This document shows positions 45,391 through 56,528 of a stretch of 64,000 nucleotides of DNA, piece after piece; positions within the stretch are counted from its first letter, which is position 1, and each line of letters starts with the position of its first letter. The notes below the pieces were generated by a model. That model was not told the DNA's origin and did not search any database. It saw only the letters and a program-made list of their open reading frames with translations. The position numbers and the translations under genes were made by a program. The stretch comes from Nageia nagi (lineage: Eukaryota > Pinophyta), in assembly GCA_050084985.1 (NCBI GenBank), contig JBITNC010000001.1, forward strand, positions 137,392,001 through 137,456,000. The letters are read 5' to 3'.

Positions 45391-45600
45391 GATTGGTGTA
45401 GGGATGAGTTTTTGCTCCTGCCATGTCAAATCAGTCAGACTCATTTATGGCTCTGATCGGTGTAGGGATGAAGTTTTGATCCCGTCGGTTCAGATGTTAG
45501 ACTCCTTTATTGCATATGTGGCTTTTATCGGCATAGGGATGAGGTTTTGCTCCCGTCGGTTCAGATGTCAGACTCCTTTATTGCATATCTGATTTACTTT
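45391..45600 (+). repeat. Three-copy 64-81-bp tandem repeat
   Basis: Units start at 45391, 45455 and 45536 with ATYGGYRTAGGGATGARKTT and continue with TGCTCCYGTCGGTTCAGATG and GACTCCTTTATTGCATAT. It lies just after the accessory ORF, as 3' tandem regions do in several elements of this window. Confidence 0.75.
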
Positions 45601-47600
45601 TGAGTAGTTTAGAGATAGATTAAATGCATGTTGGATGTGGCATTTATATTTTGTCAGACTTTTAAGTGCCATTTGCATCGATTCATGTAGGTGATCTGAT
45701 TTTGTATTGGTATGTGTGTTGCATGTGTGTGCACCATATCAAATTTGATGCCTTTAGGGAAACACTTCTAGTGGCCTATTTATACTCCATTCGTGCCATT
45801 TAGAAGAGGATTTTTGACACAAGGGATTTTTGCATTGGACTTTTGCATATGAGATATTCACATTGGAGGATACCTACAATTTTGCATCTGGATTGTTGCA
45901 TGATTTTACACATTGTTGCATATGTGAGACTGCATTTAATGGAAATATCATATATTGAGGTTCTTGCATCTTTGAAATTCTGGCTATGAGTTTTCATGAA
46001 TGTAATAATTTTGAGTTGTTGCATCTTTGGTACTCACATCCCATTGCATAGAGGTTCGCTGCATAAGGGGTTCTATGCATGTTTATTGTTGAATGCCATT
46101 ATGAATGTGCTTCTTTAGAGGAATGAGACTAAAGTTCATATTGTGAAGAACATCATCTGTGGGATTATGCATATCTAAACGATTATCTCCTTGAATGGCA
46201 TATTGAATATTTATTTGAAATGGTTTGATTCTTCTTTGCATGATTTGCACGTAAGCGGATATATTTTGAGGCTTATAGCTTATGTTTATATCATTCGGTT
46301 AGGTTCTTGCACTTGCACCCTCACCTCATTGATACCCCTGCCACCGAGTCTTCCACCAAGACCCTACAACTTTTCGCTCTCGTCTCGTGGCTTGAAAGTG
46401 GGTGCTTCAACCTTAATGAATCTAAAGATGACCTGCCGAGACACTGTATCCTTGGTGATAACTTCACAAGTTATTTTTTTTCCTCATGTTCCCTTGCATT
46501 TATCCCTATGTTTGTCCCTACATTTGTGATCTTTCTTCGCTTTCGTTCACATTTATAGTCTTTCTTTGGTGTGGAAAGGAACTCTGGCATGTATTGCCCT
46601 TGTATACGGTTAACAACATGCATCTTTGACTGCTGAGCCTTAAAGACCATATTCCATGTGAGTGCTTGGGGTAACCAGTCCTTTCAGGCGGAAACAAGTA
46701 ACGTTGTTTCCTCCTAGTCTTGTGCATGTTTTGGGCGAGGAAAAAAAAAATACCAACAGATCTACCAATGGAAATTTGGAGATTACTGTAACTGCAAAAA
46801 TTAAAATACTGTCATGCAAGGGGGTGGCCTATTGCATACCGTCACACTTGACTAGGACTGCATTTATAATTAATCATCTTACTTCAATTTTAATTGTGCT
46901 ATATTTTCCAGGTATTTGAGGAGGGCTTATCACTTTAGGTGAAAAAAAGTATACAGGAATTGTTTCATATGTACTAAAGGAGATAGCACACACCTTTTGA
47001 TCAGAAAAATTACCAAAAGATGTCTAGAAAAGTTCATCAAAATAAAGTTATTTATACCGTAGTTTACAAATACACTTTTTAGAAATAGAACCCGGGCCCA
47101 AATTTTAAAATTCTGGAAAAGTACGATGAATACAAGAAAATTTTGCAGCATAAAAGCCAGCAAATTCAAAAAAAAAAAGGGGAAAGAAACAACAAGTTTG
47201 AGAAAAAATCGTGGCGAAAAAAAGGCAAATTTGGAAAAAAGATAGGAAAAAGATGGTAAATTTGGGAAAAATACGTGGTACATTAAAAAAACAAAAAAAA
47301 CATGCAATTTTTTTATCTTTTTTCTATAGAATATGCTTATCTAATTACCATAAATGATTAAATCATTCAAATATGGGCCATATCATCTACCAAAACATTC
47401 ATAACATAAAATTTAAAGAAAATGATAGTAAATAGTAATTCATGTTCACAAATCATAGCATCAATACACAAAAATAAGAGTCATCTACAAAATGTATATT
47501 AGATGTTTACTCATAAAGTCATAAGTATACTATCTCATACTACCATTAAGTGCCAAGTGCCAACAAGTACAAAAATTACTAAATAACTAAATACAATGTA
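45601..47600. other. Unassigned DNA between gypsy 1 and hAT
   Basis: No domain was recognised. 46.2-46.6 kb holds short open frames without similarity I can name. 46.93-47.3 kb is A/G-rich low-complexity DNA. It may contain the end of gypsy element 1 and the left end of the hAT element. Confidence 0.35.
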
Positions 47601-47784
47601 AGGGATCAAGGCATCGATGTGGATGGCCCAAGGCTCTAGCCCTTTTCCTAGACAATCTGCCACTTGTACCACCGCCACATGTTCCACTAGTAGGTGTAGT
47701 AGGAAAAGGTACTCTTGTAGCAGTAGGAGTACTAATACAAGGAGGCAATCCTATAATACTCAGGCATATCCTGGGCCTTTATCT

Positions 47785-50317
47785 CTAGTACCGAACAAGT
47801 GGTTCATCATCATCAAGCTCAGTCTCAACGTCAAAGTCGAACTCAAGATGATGTCCAACACCAAAGTTCTTAATAGGTGGCAATGGATCTGGAGCCAGAT
47901 CCTCAAAGTGTAGAGTACCAGCCAGTGACACATCCTCCTTCTCCATGACTGCAAGTGTATCTATCTCCTCCTCCAACTCGAGCCATTCAACTTGAAACTC
48001 CTACAATTATTCCTATGGATCTCCCAATACGTCACATGGAGGTACATCACTAAATGAGGGATCAATGGAAGACAAGTTAATGGGCTCATCATCATCATTC
48101 TTTTGGAGTTGCCTCACATACAATTGCAAGTTGACATAGACATACACAATATCATTTAAGTGTTGTGTTGTCAACCTAATAACATTAAACAAATTTCATC
48201 ATAATGAGAACTAAGAAGTGTCCATTGAATCTTGAAAGTTGGAAAGAATCAAAAATGAAATGAATCAAATTGCTAGCATGTTGCACTTCTTGGAGTGAAT
48301 TTTATCAAATGCACTCCAATTGCGCTCACATCTTGAAGCACTACATGTTTGACTAAGGATGTAGACGAAAAATCTTTGCAAATCAGGTACCTCACACCCA
48401 AAATTCGTCCACCACATTTCTAAAATTTGAAGTTATAAATCAAATCAGAAAATTCAAAATATTAAATTGGTAAAGCCTAAATGTATAAACTTAAAATTAT
48501 AAACTCTAAAGAACAACATAATGAACTTTGAACTTTTCTCACCTAAAGGAGCAAAAAATGTGACTCTTTAGGAGCACCAAAACCAAAGAGGCCTCTTGAG
48601 TTCTTGTACTTGTCAAGGTCTTTTAAGATTTTGGTACAAGTGATGGGATCACTCAACATACCAGATATGCACTTTGTTAGGCTCATTATCAATAATGTTT
48701 TCGTGCAAAAAAACAAGCTAGGGTTCAAGAGGGCCCTTGTTCCATGAATAGGGCGATACAACATATTGTGCTATCATTGATCAATGAAGTCCCAAAAGAT
48801 CATGTGCTTGTCACCAAACTCATTATTATCATTAGGGTGGTCAATATAATAATTTTTTATGGCCTCCTTGGCCCTAGCCATGGCCTCATACAAGTAGCCC
48901 ATAGTAGGCCTATAACCATGAACTAAATGGAGGACTCATGCAAGTGGCTCAATCATCGCACAAACCTCTTTGATGATCATCCAAAAGTCATCCTTGCCTA
49001 TCAAATAAGCCACTGCTTGGCCCTCTAGCCTCATGTTCATTGCGGAAGCACTCCACTCTCTACAAACAAACATTGAACGAATATCATGCATGCACCAAAA
49101 TATTGACTGAAGAGAGATGAAATTGGAGGTAACATATGTAACTATTGGGTGCAACAAGTACCTATTGTTGCTATATCTCATCATGCTAATAACTATCGAT
49201 TTATTATAAATGAACTTGGTGATTCACCTTGCTTGGTCAACCACCTTTTTCACCCAAGGCAATTTGCCTATGTCCTCCAAAAGAAGATCGATACAATGGC
49301 AAGCACATGGAGTCCAGTAAATGTAGTGATGCCTATCCATAAGCTTGTTACCAGTTGAAACATAATTAGCAACATTGTCAGTGACCACCTGGACAACGTG
49401 CTCCACCCCCACCTCCTTCACAAATTGATCTAATAGGTCACATAACATATTTGAATCCTTTGTTTGAGTGTATACATCCATGAATCTCATTAATATTGTG
49501 CCCTATTTGGAATACCCCAATAAATTAATTAGGGTTCTACCCTTATTATCTATCCACTCGTCAGATAATATGGTGCAACCCGATATCTTCCAAGAATCTT
49601 GAATGTCACCCTATCTGAAAAAATCAAAACAAAACAACTAAAATTTAAAATGCAACTAAGAATGTAATTAAAAAACTACAAGTAAAGAAATATTTTAAAA
49701 AATAATAATTAAATTTTAATATATACCTCTCTATGCACTCCTACTTGAGATAACGCATAAAATGCCCTTCCATTTCTGAATGAGTGAGCACCATGTTCCT
49801 AGCCCCAACTGCACAAGCTGCATCGAATGTTAGTTGCCAAGAATGGCTTCTGGTAATGTTGATCGGAACTACTCCATAATAAATTGGTTTGGCCACCATC
49901 AAGTTTTCGTGTTTCTCCTTATTCTTCTTCAAGATATTGGTAATAGATGGTTGGGCTCCAAGAGTTATTTGTGGTTCAAAGTATGAAGGGATTCCTATCC
50001 CTCCAGTAGGTCGACTTCCACTTGCACTTGCATTTACACTTGTAGAAGAACTCATGTCTAGTTCCATTCGAATTGCTTGTCTCCTACTTTTCTCTACTAT
50101 AGAACCTATGGCTCTAACTGCCTCCAAGGCAATATCTGGACTTGCAGGTGTGCAACATTCCACATCTTTCCTTCGTATTCTAGGAATGTCTTTTGAACCT
50201 TGTAATTGTTCCCTAGAATTCCTTTCCACAAATGTTGCATTTGAGATATGTTGAATTGCTTGCAACCCCCTCCAATGGTGTCACATATTGCCAAAATTTA
50301 TCCAACTCCTTAGGCAT
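47785..50317 (-). pseudogene. hAT transposase, BED finger, with introns
   Basis: The minus-strand start ATG at 50317 gives MPKELDKFWQYVTPLEG, then a BED zinc finger (CNICGKEF ... FKRHFLEYEG). The linker QPSITNILKKNKEKHENLM and PINITRSHSWQLTFDAACAVG follow. The DUF659/hAT core has SWKISGCTILSDEWIDNKGR, VVQVVTDNVANYVSTGNKL and YWTPCACHCIDLLLEDIGK. The hATC dimerisation region is WWTNFGCEVPDL with LSQTCSASRCERNW. The enzyme cuts and pastes its element as a dimer. Likely introns are at 48420-48542 and 49615-49726 with GT-AG ends. A few stops (e.g. TGA where Arg is expected near 49220 and 48925) disable it. It is the best-preserved transposase here. Confidence 0.88.
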
Positions 50318-50349
50318 CTTGAAAATGAAGAATTTTGGAAATAGGGCCC

Positions 50350-51350
50350 CCAAATTCCAACAATCTTCTCCCACCGTGGAAAATATGAAATGGAGTCACA
50401 TATGATCCCCTCAAAGTTATCAAATCTGAAATGCAACCTCCAACAATGTGATTTCAAGTCTCCAAATCACAACAATGCTCCCCTCTACTTCTCCCAAGCT
50501 TGCAAACAAGAAATGATGCAAATGAGCCAAGTAAAACTCACTTTTGACGGCCCTATGCACTTTTTCCAATGATGCTCTTGTCCCTCAGCAAATTCATGAT
50601 GTCTTTCCTTTTTTTTCCCATTTAATTTGACATTTTTTTATGTAAATAAAGCCCATATCTAGCATTTTTTTTTAGGATGAGTACAGAAAATTTTGAAATT
50701 CACCAATTTAGCCAAACTTTGGCATTTAAACGGCAAATTTATAAACTATGATTTATAATTACCAGTTATTTAATAACAACTCAAAGTTGATCCAGAAGAC
50801 CCCATTTGATAATAGAATTGTATAAGCTAGCTGCCACTTAATAATGGATCAAAGGAGAGCTTTCATCCTGCAAGCTCCACTTTAGTAATAGGTCACAGCG
50901 GAGCATACACGGATTTGCTGTCATAGTTTAACATATATGCATTATATCTCAATCATAATATCTCAGAATACAGTTTCTATCAACAAGGCCCATTATTGGA
51001 TTATATGTTTCAACCCTTCTTTTAGCTTTCATAAATTTCTTGGGATCACTATCCACATGTTCGTTCAACAAATCAAATTTAGAGTTGTTATATATAACAT
51101 AGAGAAGATGGTAAAACATGCATTGCAGCAGTTCTCAAGGTTCTTGGTATATAACAGCATCAATGGCTTTGTTGACTAAATCAATCTCCTGCATCTAAGC
51201 AGTTCTGCAAAGCGTCTGTAGTCAAATTAAATAGCATTCTTATGCATGTCAATGATTTACCAATGCAAACATGTTATGGATACTAAAATGGAATTCATAC
51301 ACAACAGTTTGAATGCATGATTTTTGTGAGAATTCAATAGAGAAAATAAA
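50350..51350 (-). other. hAT flank and host intron-like DNA
   Basis: No coding domain beyond the hAT. The terminal inverted repeats and 8-bp target duplication of the hAT could not be fixed by eye. The right half looks like single-copy intron DNA. Confidence 0.35.
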
Positions 51351-51358
51351 TCAATTAC

Positions 51359-51422
51359 AATGCAACTGATGTTCTCTGAAGTGACTCTCCAAATACTCCC
51401 ATTATGTAAGCTTCCTTCAGCT
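51359..51422 (-). CDS. Candidate host-gene exon (64 nt)
   Basis: Minus strand: acceptor GGATAG, donor GTAATT. Joined to the final G of the exon at 51788-51929 it encodes ELKEAYIMGVFGESLQRTSV then A and two bases of the next codon, fully open. The phase match across the proposed 365-bp intron supports a real pair. The polypyrimidine tract is weak. The next candidate exon downstream is 15.6 kb away at 35.7 kb, beyond gypsy element 1 and the hAT. Confidence 0.45.
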
Positions 51423-51787
51423 CTATCCAGGACCTATTTGCATGTGGCGATATGAGTTGACTGGAGTCTTCTATGGAAATCCAATTTTTGGTATTATATT
51501 GGTATTCTAATTAGTGTTGATTTTATCTCAAGTAGCTTACCTATCTATTGCAAAATAACCATGCCATATCTTTTCTTATTTGCATAGTAATTGGCATGAT
51601 TTGTGTATGCCTCTATAATATATATATCTTCAAAATGAGAAAACCAAGATAACTACAAAAAAATGAGTTATTAGTCCAAAGTTCCAAACCAAGTAGGAAC
51701 ATATATGTTCTAATTTTAATAAATTTCAAAAATGAAAATTGTTTATACATTAATTGCTTTTTGGCTAAACCTAGCGAGTGAAATTAC

Positions 51788-51929
51788 CTGGAACAGGCGG
51801 CAAAGCCTCTGGCTCATGTATCCAGGTGGGTTTCCTATATTGTCGAATAAAAAAGGGGCTCCATGCAACATTGCTTTCACAATTGCTTACTGTTACTGAT
51901 GTTCTTTCTGTGGAGTATTGACCTGGTCC
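51788..51929 (-). CDS. Candidate host-gene exon (142 nt)
   Basis: Minus strand, bounded by GGCATAG acceptor and GTAATTTC donor. It encodes 47 codons beginning GPGQYSTERTSVTVSNCESN and containing WSPFFIRQYRKPTWIHEPEA followed by LPPVP, fully open. Outside the splice sites the frame is closed at once (an in-frame TAG is part of the acceptor). The protein looks cellular, not transposon-derived. The PGxY start recalls one unit of PG-rich repeat proteins but that is too little to name it. Confidence 0.5.
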
Positions 51930-53230
51930 CTATGCCATGGAACGATTAACTGAATTAGTAAGACACATATCTGGTTGCAATAGTGCCCAGAATATGAATG
52001 AAGGCAAAGTGTTTGGCCAATGCTATTAACGCATTCCAAAAACACTCAGCAAACAGAAAATCAAAAGTAAAAAGTACCAAAAATAAATTGCAGCCATATG
52101 TTCCAAACACAAACACAGCCATAATTACAATTACAATTCAGTAACCCTAGGCATTCTTCTAGTTTTTTTTATCCCTGCAATGAATGACAGAAAAGTTCAA
52201 GGAATGATAACCCTAAGTGCTTCCGATTTTTCAAAAGTTGGCAAGATATTGTTCCCTATTTCTTTGTCTTTTTTCTCTTCTTCAAAGTCAACAATATTAG
52301 CAATGTACATGGCAAAAGAGATTATTACTTTTTGTACAACCAGTTTGTCATAAGAAATAAAGATATTTTTCTGGAATAGATTTTAATTTACTTGTAAAAG
52401 TGTTTTTGTTGCTGACATATCAGGTCCAAGCTCTAGGACACATTGTCAGAACTTTAGGAATGTAGTACATACTTGAATGTGGGCCCTTTTTAAGGCATTC
52501 TTAACCTAATCCTAATAAGTCTTCATTAAGACTGGCCATTTTACCAAATATTATCACCTACGAAAGATATTACATTGATCGCCACAATATAGAAATGATA
52601 ACCATATACACAATTCAATACATTGAGGGATAATGAATGAAATGTTTGAAGCCCCCATGAACAGAAAGAGAAGGAGATTTCCCATCACCAATAGAATATG
52701 CTGCAATATATCATACATCATAACTAAGAACATGCTGAAAGGTGTCATCGGGACAGAGATATAGGAAAAAGAATGTCTTTGTTTAATCATCCTCAATAGC
52801 AGCAGATTAAGAGCACCTTTAATTGAAGTCCTTTTTATTTCAATCATTGGCATATAGAGATATCAATGTTTGTAATGCTTAGTAGTAAAGTATTTATTTT
52901 ATTGTTATCACTAGCACAATCAATATTAACTTAAAATAGTCTACTGAGTTAAACCAAGAATCACCATGTGTTGTCGGATGAGGCAGCCAGAAAGACATCT
53001 TCCAATCCTGACTACGTTGTTGGTTAACTGGTAACCTTTCCTTTCTCATCTTTTGCATCTCATCATGCTTTTAGGATTTAAGCAATTATGGAGAAAGCAT
53101 ATGCTTGAAACAAATCCTAGCCTTATGCTTTTCACCCACTCTTGAATATTTTGAAAAGTTGTAATGTCCTCATTTTTGCTCAGCCTTGTATATATTATAA
53201 TAATTCGTCTAAGTATTGAACGCTCCTCTT
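51930..53230. other. Intron-like DNA upstream of the 142-nt exon
   Basis: AT-rich DNA without transposon domains. A hydrophobic 99-codon minus-strand frame (52554-52853) is present but has no recognised motif. Further upstream exons may lie here, but none could be supported with matching phase. Confidence 0.35.
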
Positions 53231-53239
53231 CCAAAAGGC

Positions 53240-54181
53240 GATAGTAGTATTTTAGTATGTTTAGTTATGTTTTAATGTGTTTATTATTGTTCTAGTAAGG
53301 TCAGTTATGTTTTACTTTAATAAAGTAAGATAAGAGAGTTAGTGGCGTATTTAGAAATATTCTAAATAAATATTAGATACTATAAAGTGTCTTTAGCATT
53401 AGTGATTTCTTTCAGCATGTGCTTAAAAGTCTTTTAATTCATTGTGGGTCCTCCTCAAGTGGGTCATTGGCATCCAAGGGAGGAGATTGATCTTTTCACA
53501 TAGAGCGTTGGATTTAGGAATTGCTTGTGAAACCCTAAGTTGGAGCATTTGTTTATTAAAAGGAAATGACACTCATTTGACAAGAAAATTTTGATAAATT
53601 TGGATATTTTCTGAAAGTATCGTTGAGGCAATATCTTCCTTTTGTGGAGTGTCAGCCGCAAAAGTGGGCATGGAGAGGATGGCCAGCCTCCTGGTGATTG
53701 AATTAAGGAATGACTAGCCTTGATTTCATGTGGTAAATCCATTCTAGGATTACATCTACACTTCATTGGAATTTCCTACAATAGTTTTGAAGGTTTGAAA
53801 CCCTAGTTTTCTGCAGTAGTCAGATTGAAGGAGCTAGAAGTGGATTCGTGCATGTTTTGATCAAATTTGGTAGCCAAGGTAGAATGCCCAATTTCTAGAA
53901 CTATTTTTGTGCAATTTCAGGTCAAAATGATGCCCTAGATAGGGACGTTCAGCATTAGGGAATTTTGTTTGGAATTTCTTATGTACCTTTTGAGTACCCT
54001 TTTTGCTCTTAAATTTGTTTACACCTTCAGAGAAATTTAATAAAAATTGTGGAGTATGATTTGGACAATTTTCAGAATTTTCTGCATAATTTCTGAAATA
54101 TTTTCATAACTGAAAATTTTCTGTGTAATTCTAAAAAATATTTGCAAATATATCAAGTATTTTGGCTAAGGTTTCTTACAT
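53240..54181 (+). mobile_element. LTR fragment, plus strand
   Basis: The segment ends GGTTTCTTACA immediately before a Met-tRNA type primer site (TGGTATCAAAG at 54182-54192), so it is probably the 5' LTR of another element whose body was replaced or interrupted by gypsy element 2. The left end is a guess. The region has T-rich runs and a TATA-like ACTATAAAG near 53380. Confidence 0.45.
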
Positions 54182-54192
54182 TGGTATCAAAG
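54182..54192 (+). other. Primer-binding site, initiator Met-tRNA type
   Basis: TGGTATCAAAG matches the common plant primer site TGGTATCAGAG at all but one base and directly follows a CA-like LTR end. Confidence 0.6.
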
Positions 54193-54810
54193 TTGGTTTC
54201 CTACCAACCTGAGGAAAAAAGGTGTTGCATACAAATATGCAATCAGAAAAACACATGCATGTAACATGCAACTACATGCACATGACATGCAAGGATAAAA
54301 ATCACACATGCAAGATAAATACTGTATTCCTCTAAAATAATACTCAAAATCTGGGTAATCTTACTATTTATTATTTCATTTGTCTTAAAGCGTGGAAGCT
54401 ATGTATAAAAGAGTACCTAGGAAATCACCATTCTTTTAGAGTTTTCATGTCTTGTATTATTTAAACCTTTCCCCCTATTCACATTCCTACTCCCTAGAGT
54501 GTCGGGAATCATTTTTGTAAATAAAGTCATCCAAAAGTTGTCTTTCTTCAATACCCAGGAAATATGTAAATAAGGCCACCCAGAGATTCTATCAAAACAC
54601 TTGTGTTAAATTTATATTCTTTTACTCTTTAATAACCATAAGTCCAGAATACTCAAAAATCATGTCATCTTCTCCAAATGCACCCAAGAAGTCATGTATC
54701 AAAATTGCCCGGAATCATATTTGTTGCCTTAGAGTCTCTAGGAATCATTGACATGAAAGTCCAAGACTTGTATATATATGCAGAGTTCAACTTTTGAAAA
54801 ATACAAACAA

Positions 54811-55230
54811 AGCCCGAGGATTTCAAAGCATGATGTCACAATTTTCAATCAAAATAAGCGGGTCCCAGAACAGATAGTAGGCGCTGCAGATTCTTCAAGA
54901 TCATTGACAAAGCCTGACAATTTTAGGAGATGGTCACATTTTTTTGAGAAAATCAGCGGGCCCTGAAGAAAACCAAATCATTAGTAACGACCGGGGATTT
55001 TGGAGGATGATGTCACAAGTTTCAACAAAAATCAACGGGTCCCGATCAAATCAAAATGTAAATAGTACCCGGGGATTTCAAAGCATGACATCACATTTTT
55101 TTGTGAAAATCAACGGCCGAAGAAAACCAAATCATTAGTAGAGCCCGAGGATTTTGGAGGATGACGTCACATTTTTTTGTGAAAATCAATAGGTCCCGGA
55201 GGAAAACAGATCATCAACAAAGCCTGAAAG
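54811..55230 (+). repeat. Five-copy ~77-bp array with TGACGTCA-type motifs
   Basis: Units start near 54814, 54913, 54991, 55067 and 55141. Each has CCCGRGGATTT, an AGCATGA or GGATGA block, then TGAYRTCACA (TGATGTCA, TGGTCA, TGATGTCA, TGACATCA, TGACGTCA), TTTTTTGTGAAAATCAAC, a GGTCCC block and AAACCAAATCATTAGTA. Weaker relatives reach back to about 54499. TGACGTCA and TGACG are bZIP (TGA/CRE-type) binding sites in plants. The array lies about 0.6-1 kb upstream of a TATA box at 55827. Confidence 0.75.
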
Positions 55231-55826
55231 AAGAACATAGAGCCTGCCGAGAGAATAGAAGAGTAATGTATGAGAAAGAACACCTAGGTCCACTTCATCT
55301 TAAGTGTTTGACCCCCGGGGCCCTGTTAATGTGTCAACACCAACTCATTTCCACATAATAGTGGTAGTTCTTCTCGATCTAAGCATACATAATATCTACC
55401 AACCATCATTACTCTGATTACTGACATCCACAGTATACATCATGAAGATTGGAAAGGAGTAGATGGAGGCTAATAAAGCAAACAATCAAATCGTACCAAT
55501 CAACATGCAATCAAACAACTGCTCAATCTACCACAGTACCGCTTTCAATCAGCAATAGTGCTAAATACAATCAGCTACAGGGTTTTGGAAGGAGCAATCA
55601 ACAACATGTCAGAAAGATTGCAGCTCTATGGACATGGTTGATCGGAAGTTTCAAATCCCCAAAAGATCCAGAAAATTCGGATAGTTAATGTTGATTTGAA
55701 CTTGTATATTGTACAATCTAGCACAATTCTAACATTTATGTAAATAACACTGTTGTAGTTGTTTCATTCAATACTAGGAATAATGTATCATAATGAGATC
55801 CAACCACCCAAAAGGGGAGGAAGTTG

Positions 55827-55834
55827 TATAAATA
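55827..55834 (+). promoter_or_regulatory. TATA box of gypsy element 2 LTR
   Basis: TTGTATAAATAGCTAG is a strong TATA match downstream of the bZIP-type repeat array and about 470 bp before the primer site. Confidence 0.6.
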
Positions 55835-56295
55835 GCTAGTTTAGAAATTAAAACGGTCGGACATTCTAACAAATTTGCCTGATCTGTAAGAGCAATTCAC
55901 ACATGATAATACAAACAAACAACGCTTTGTCCTCTTGCAACAAAATGGTTATTATTGCTTTTGTGAATGTTAAGCATGAAATGTTTACTTAATCTTGGCT
56001 ATGGATTGTCGCCTGTGTTGCAATGCCCAGGTTGTAAATTTCCCGTTTTAGTTGTTCGTTTATTTATCTCTTTCCTATTACTCTTTACCTTTTTATCCCT
56101 TTCCTATTACTTTTGACCTTAAACATAGATATGAGTCGGCCTATAACCTGGAGATTGAGCAGAAGATTTAGACGAGCGCATTCCCACCACCTTCTGCTCT
56201 TTCAAGGAACCTATTGTTGCAGCAAGTGGAGAACACGACCAGACCAAACCCTTGAAGTTACACTATACCAATCAACAATAAACCAATTCCGTTTT

Positions 56296-56313
56296 TGGCA
56301 TGCCCAATGGGAC
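56296..56313 (+). other. Candidate primer-binding site of gypsy element 2
   Basis: TGGCATGCCCAATGGGAC resembles the TGGCACGCCCGGTGGGAC sequence I associate with plant gypsy elements downstream of the 5' LTR. It lies 216 bp before the gag start. Confidence 0.5.
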
Positions 56314-56528
56314 ATGAGCTAAATTGTATATTTAGTGGGCGTTATTAGGCCTAATAACTTCATCTGGTGGGTTATCAATTTGATCCTTCAAGATTATAAG
56401 GTTTTTGTGACCTTATTGGCAACTTTGCTATCAACCAATCAATTTTGTTTTGAACCCTAGCACCTCCAGAACACAGGCTAACTAGAAGTAGTGCCAAAAA
56501 TTCCCTAAGATAGCCTAGATTTCAAGAG

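Noticed and set aside
47090-47110. GAACCCGGGCCCAA as the left hAT end
   Set aside because: No inverted counterpart was found to the right of the transposase, so the terminal repeat could not be supported.
46930-47307. 125-codon minus-strand frame rich in Phe
   Set aside because: It comes from A/G-rich low-complexity DNA and matches no membrane protein pattern beyond the composition.
52554-52853. Hydrophobic 99-codon minus-strand frame as a host exon
   Set aside because: No phase-compatible splice sites to the exon at 51788-51929 and no recognisable motif.
52958-53005. Minus-strand exon candidate encoding SGLEDVFLAASSDNT
   Set aside because: Its exit phase is incompatible with the 142-nt exon, which would acquire a stop.
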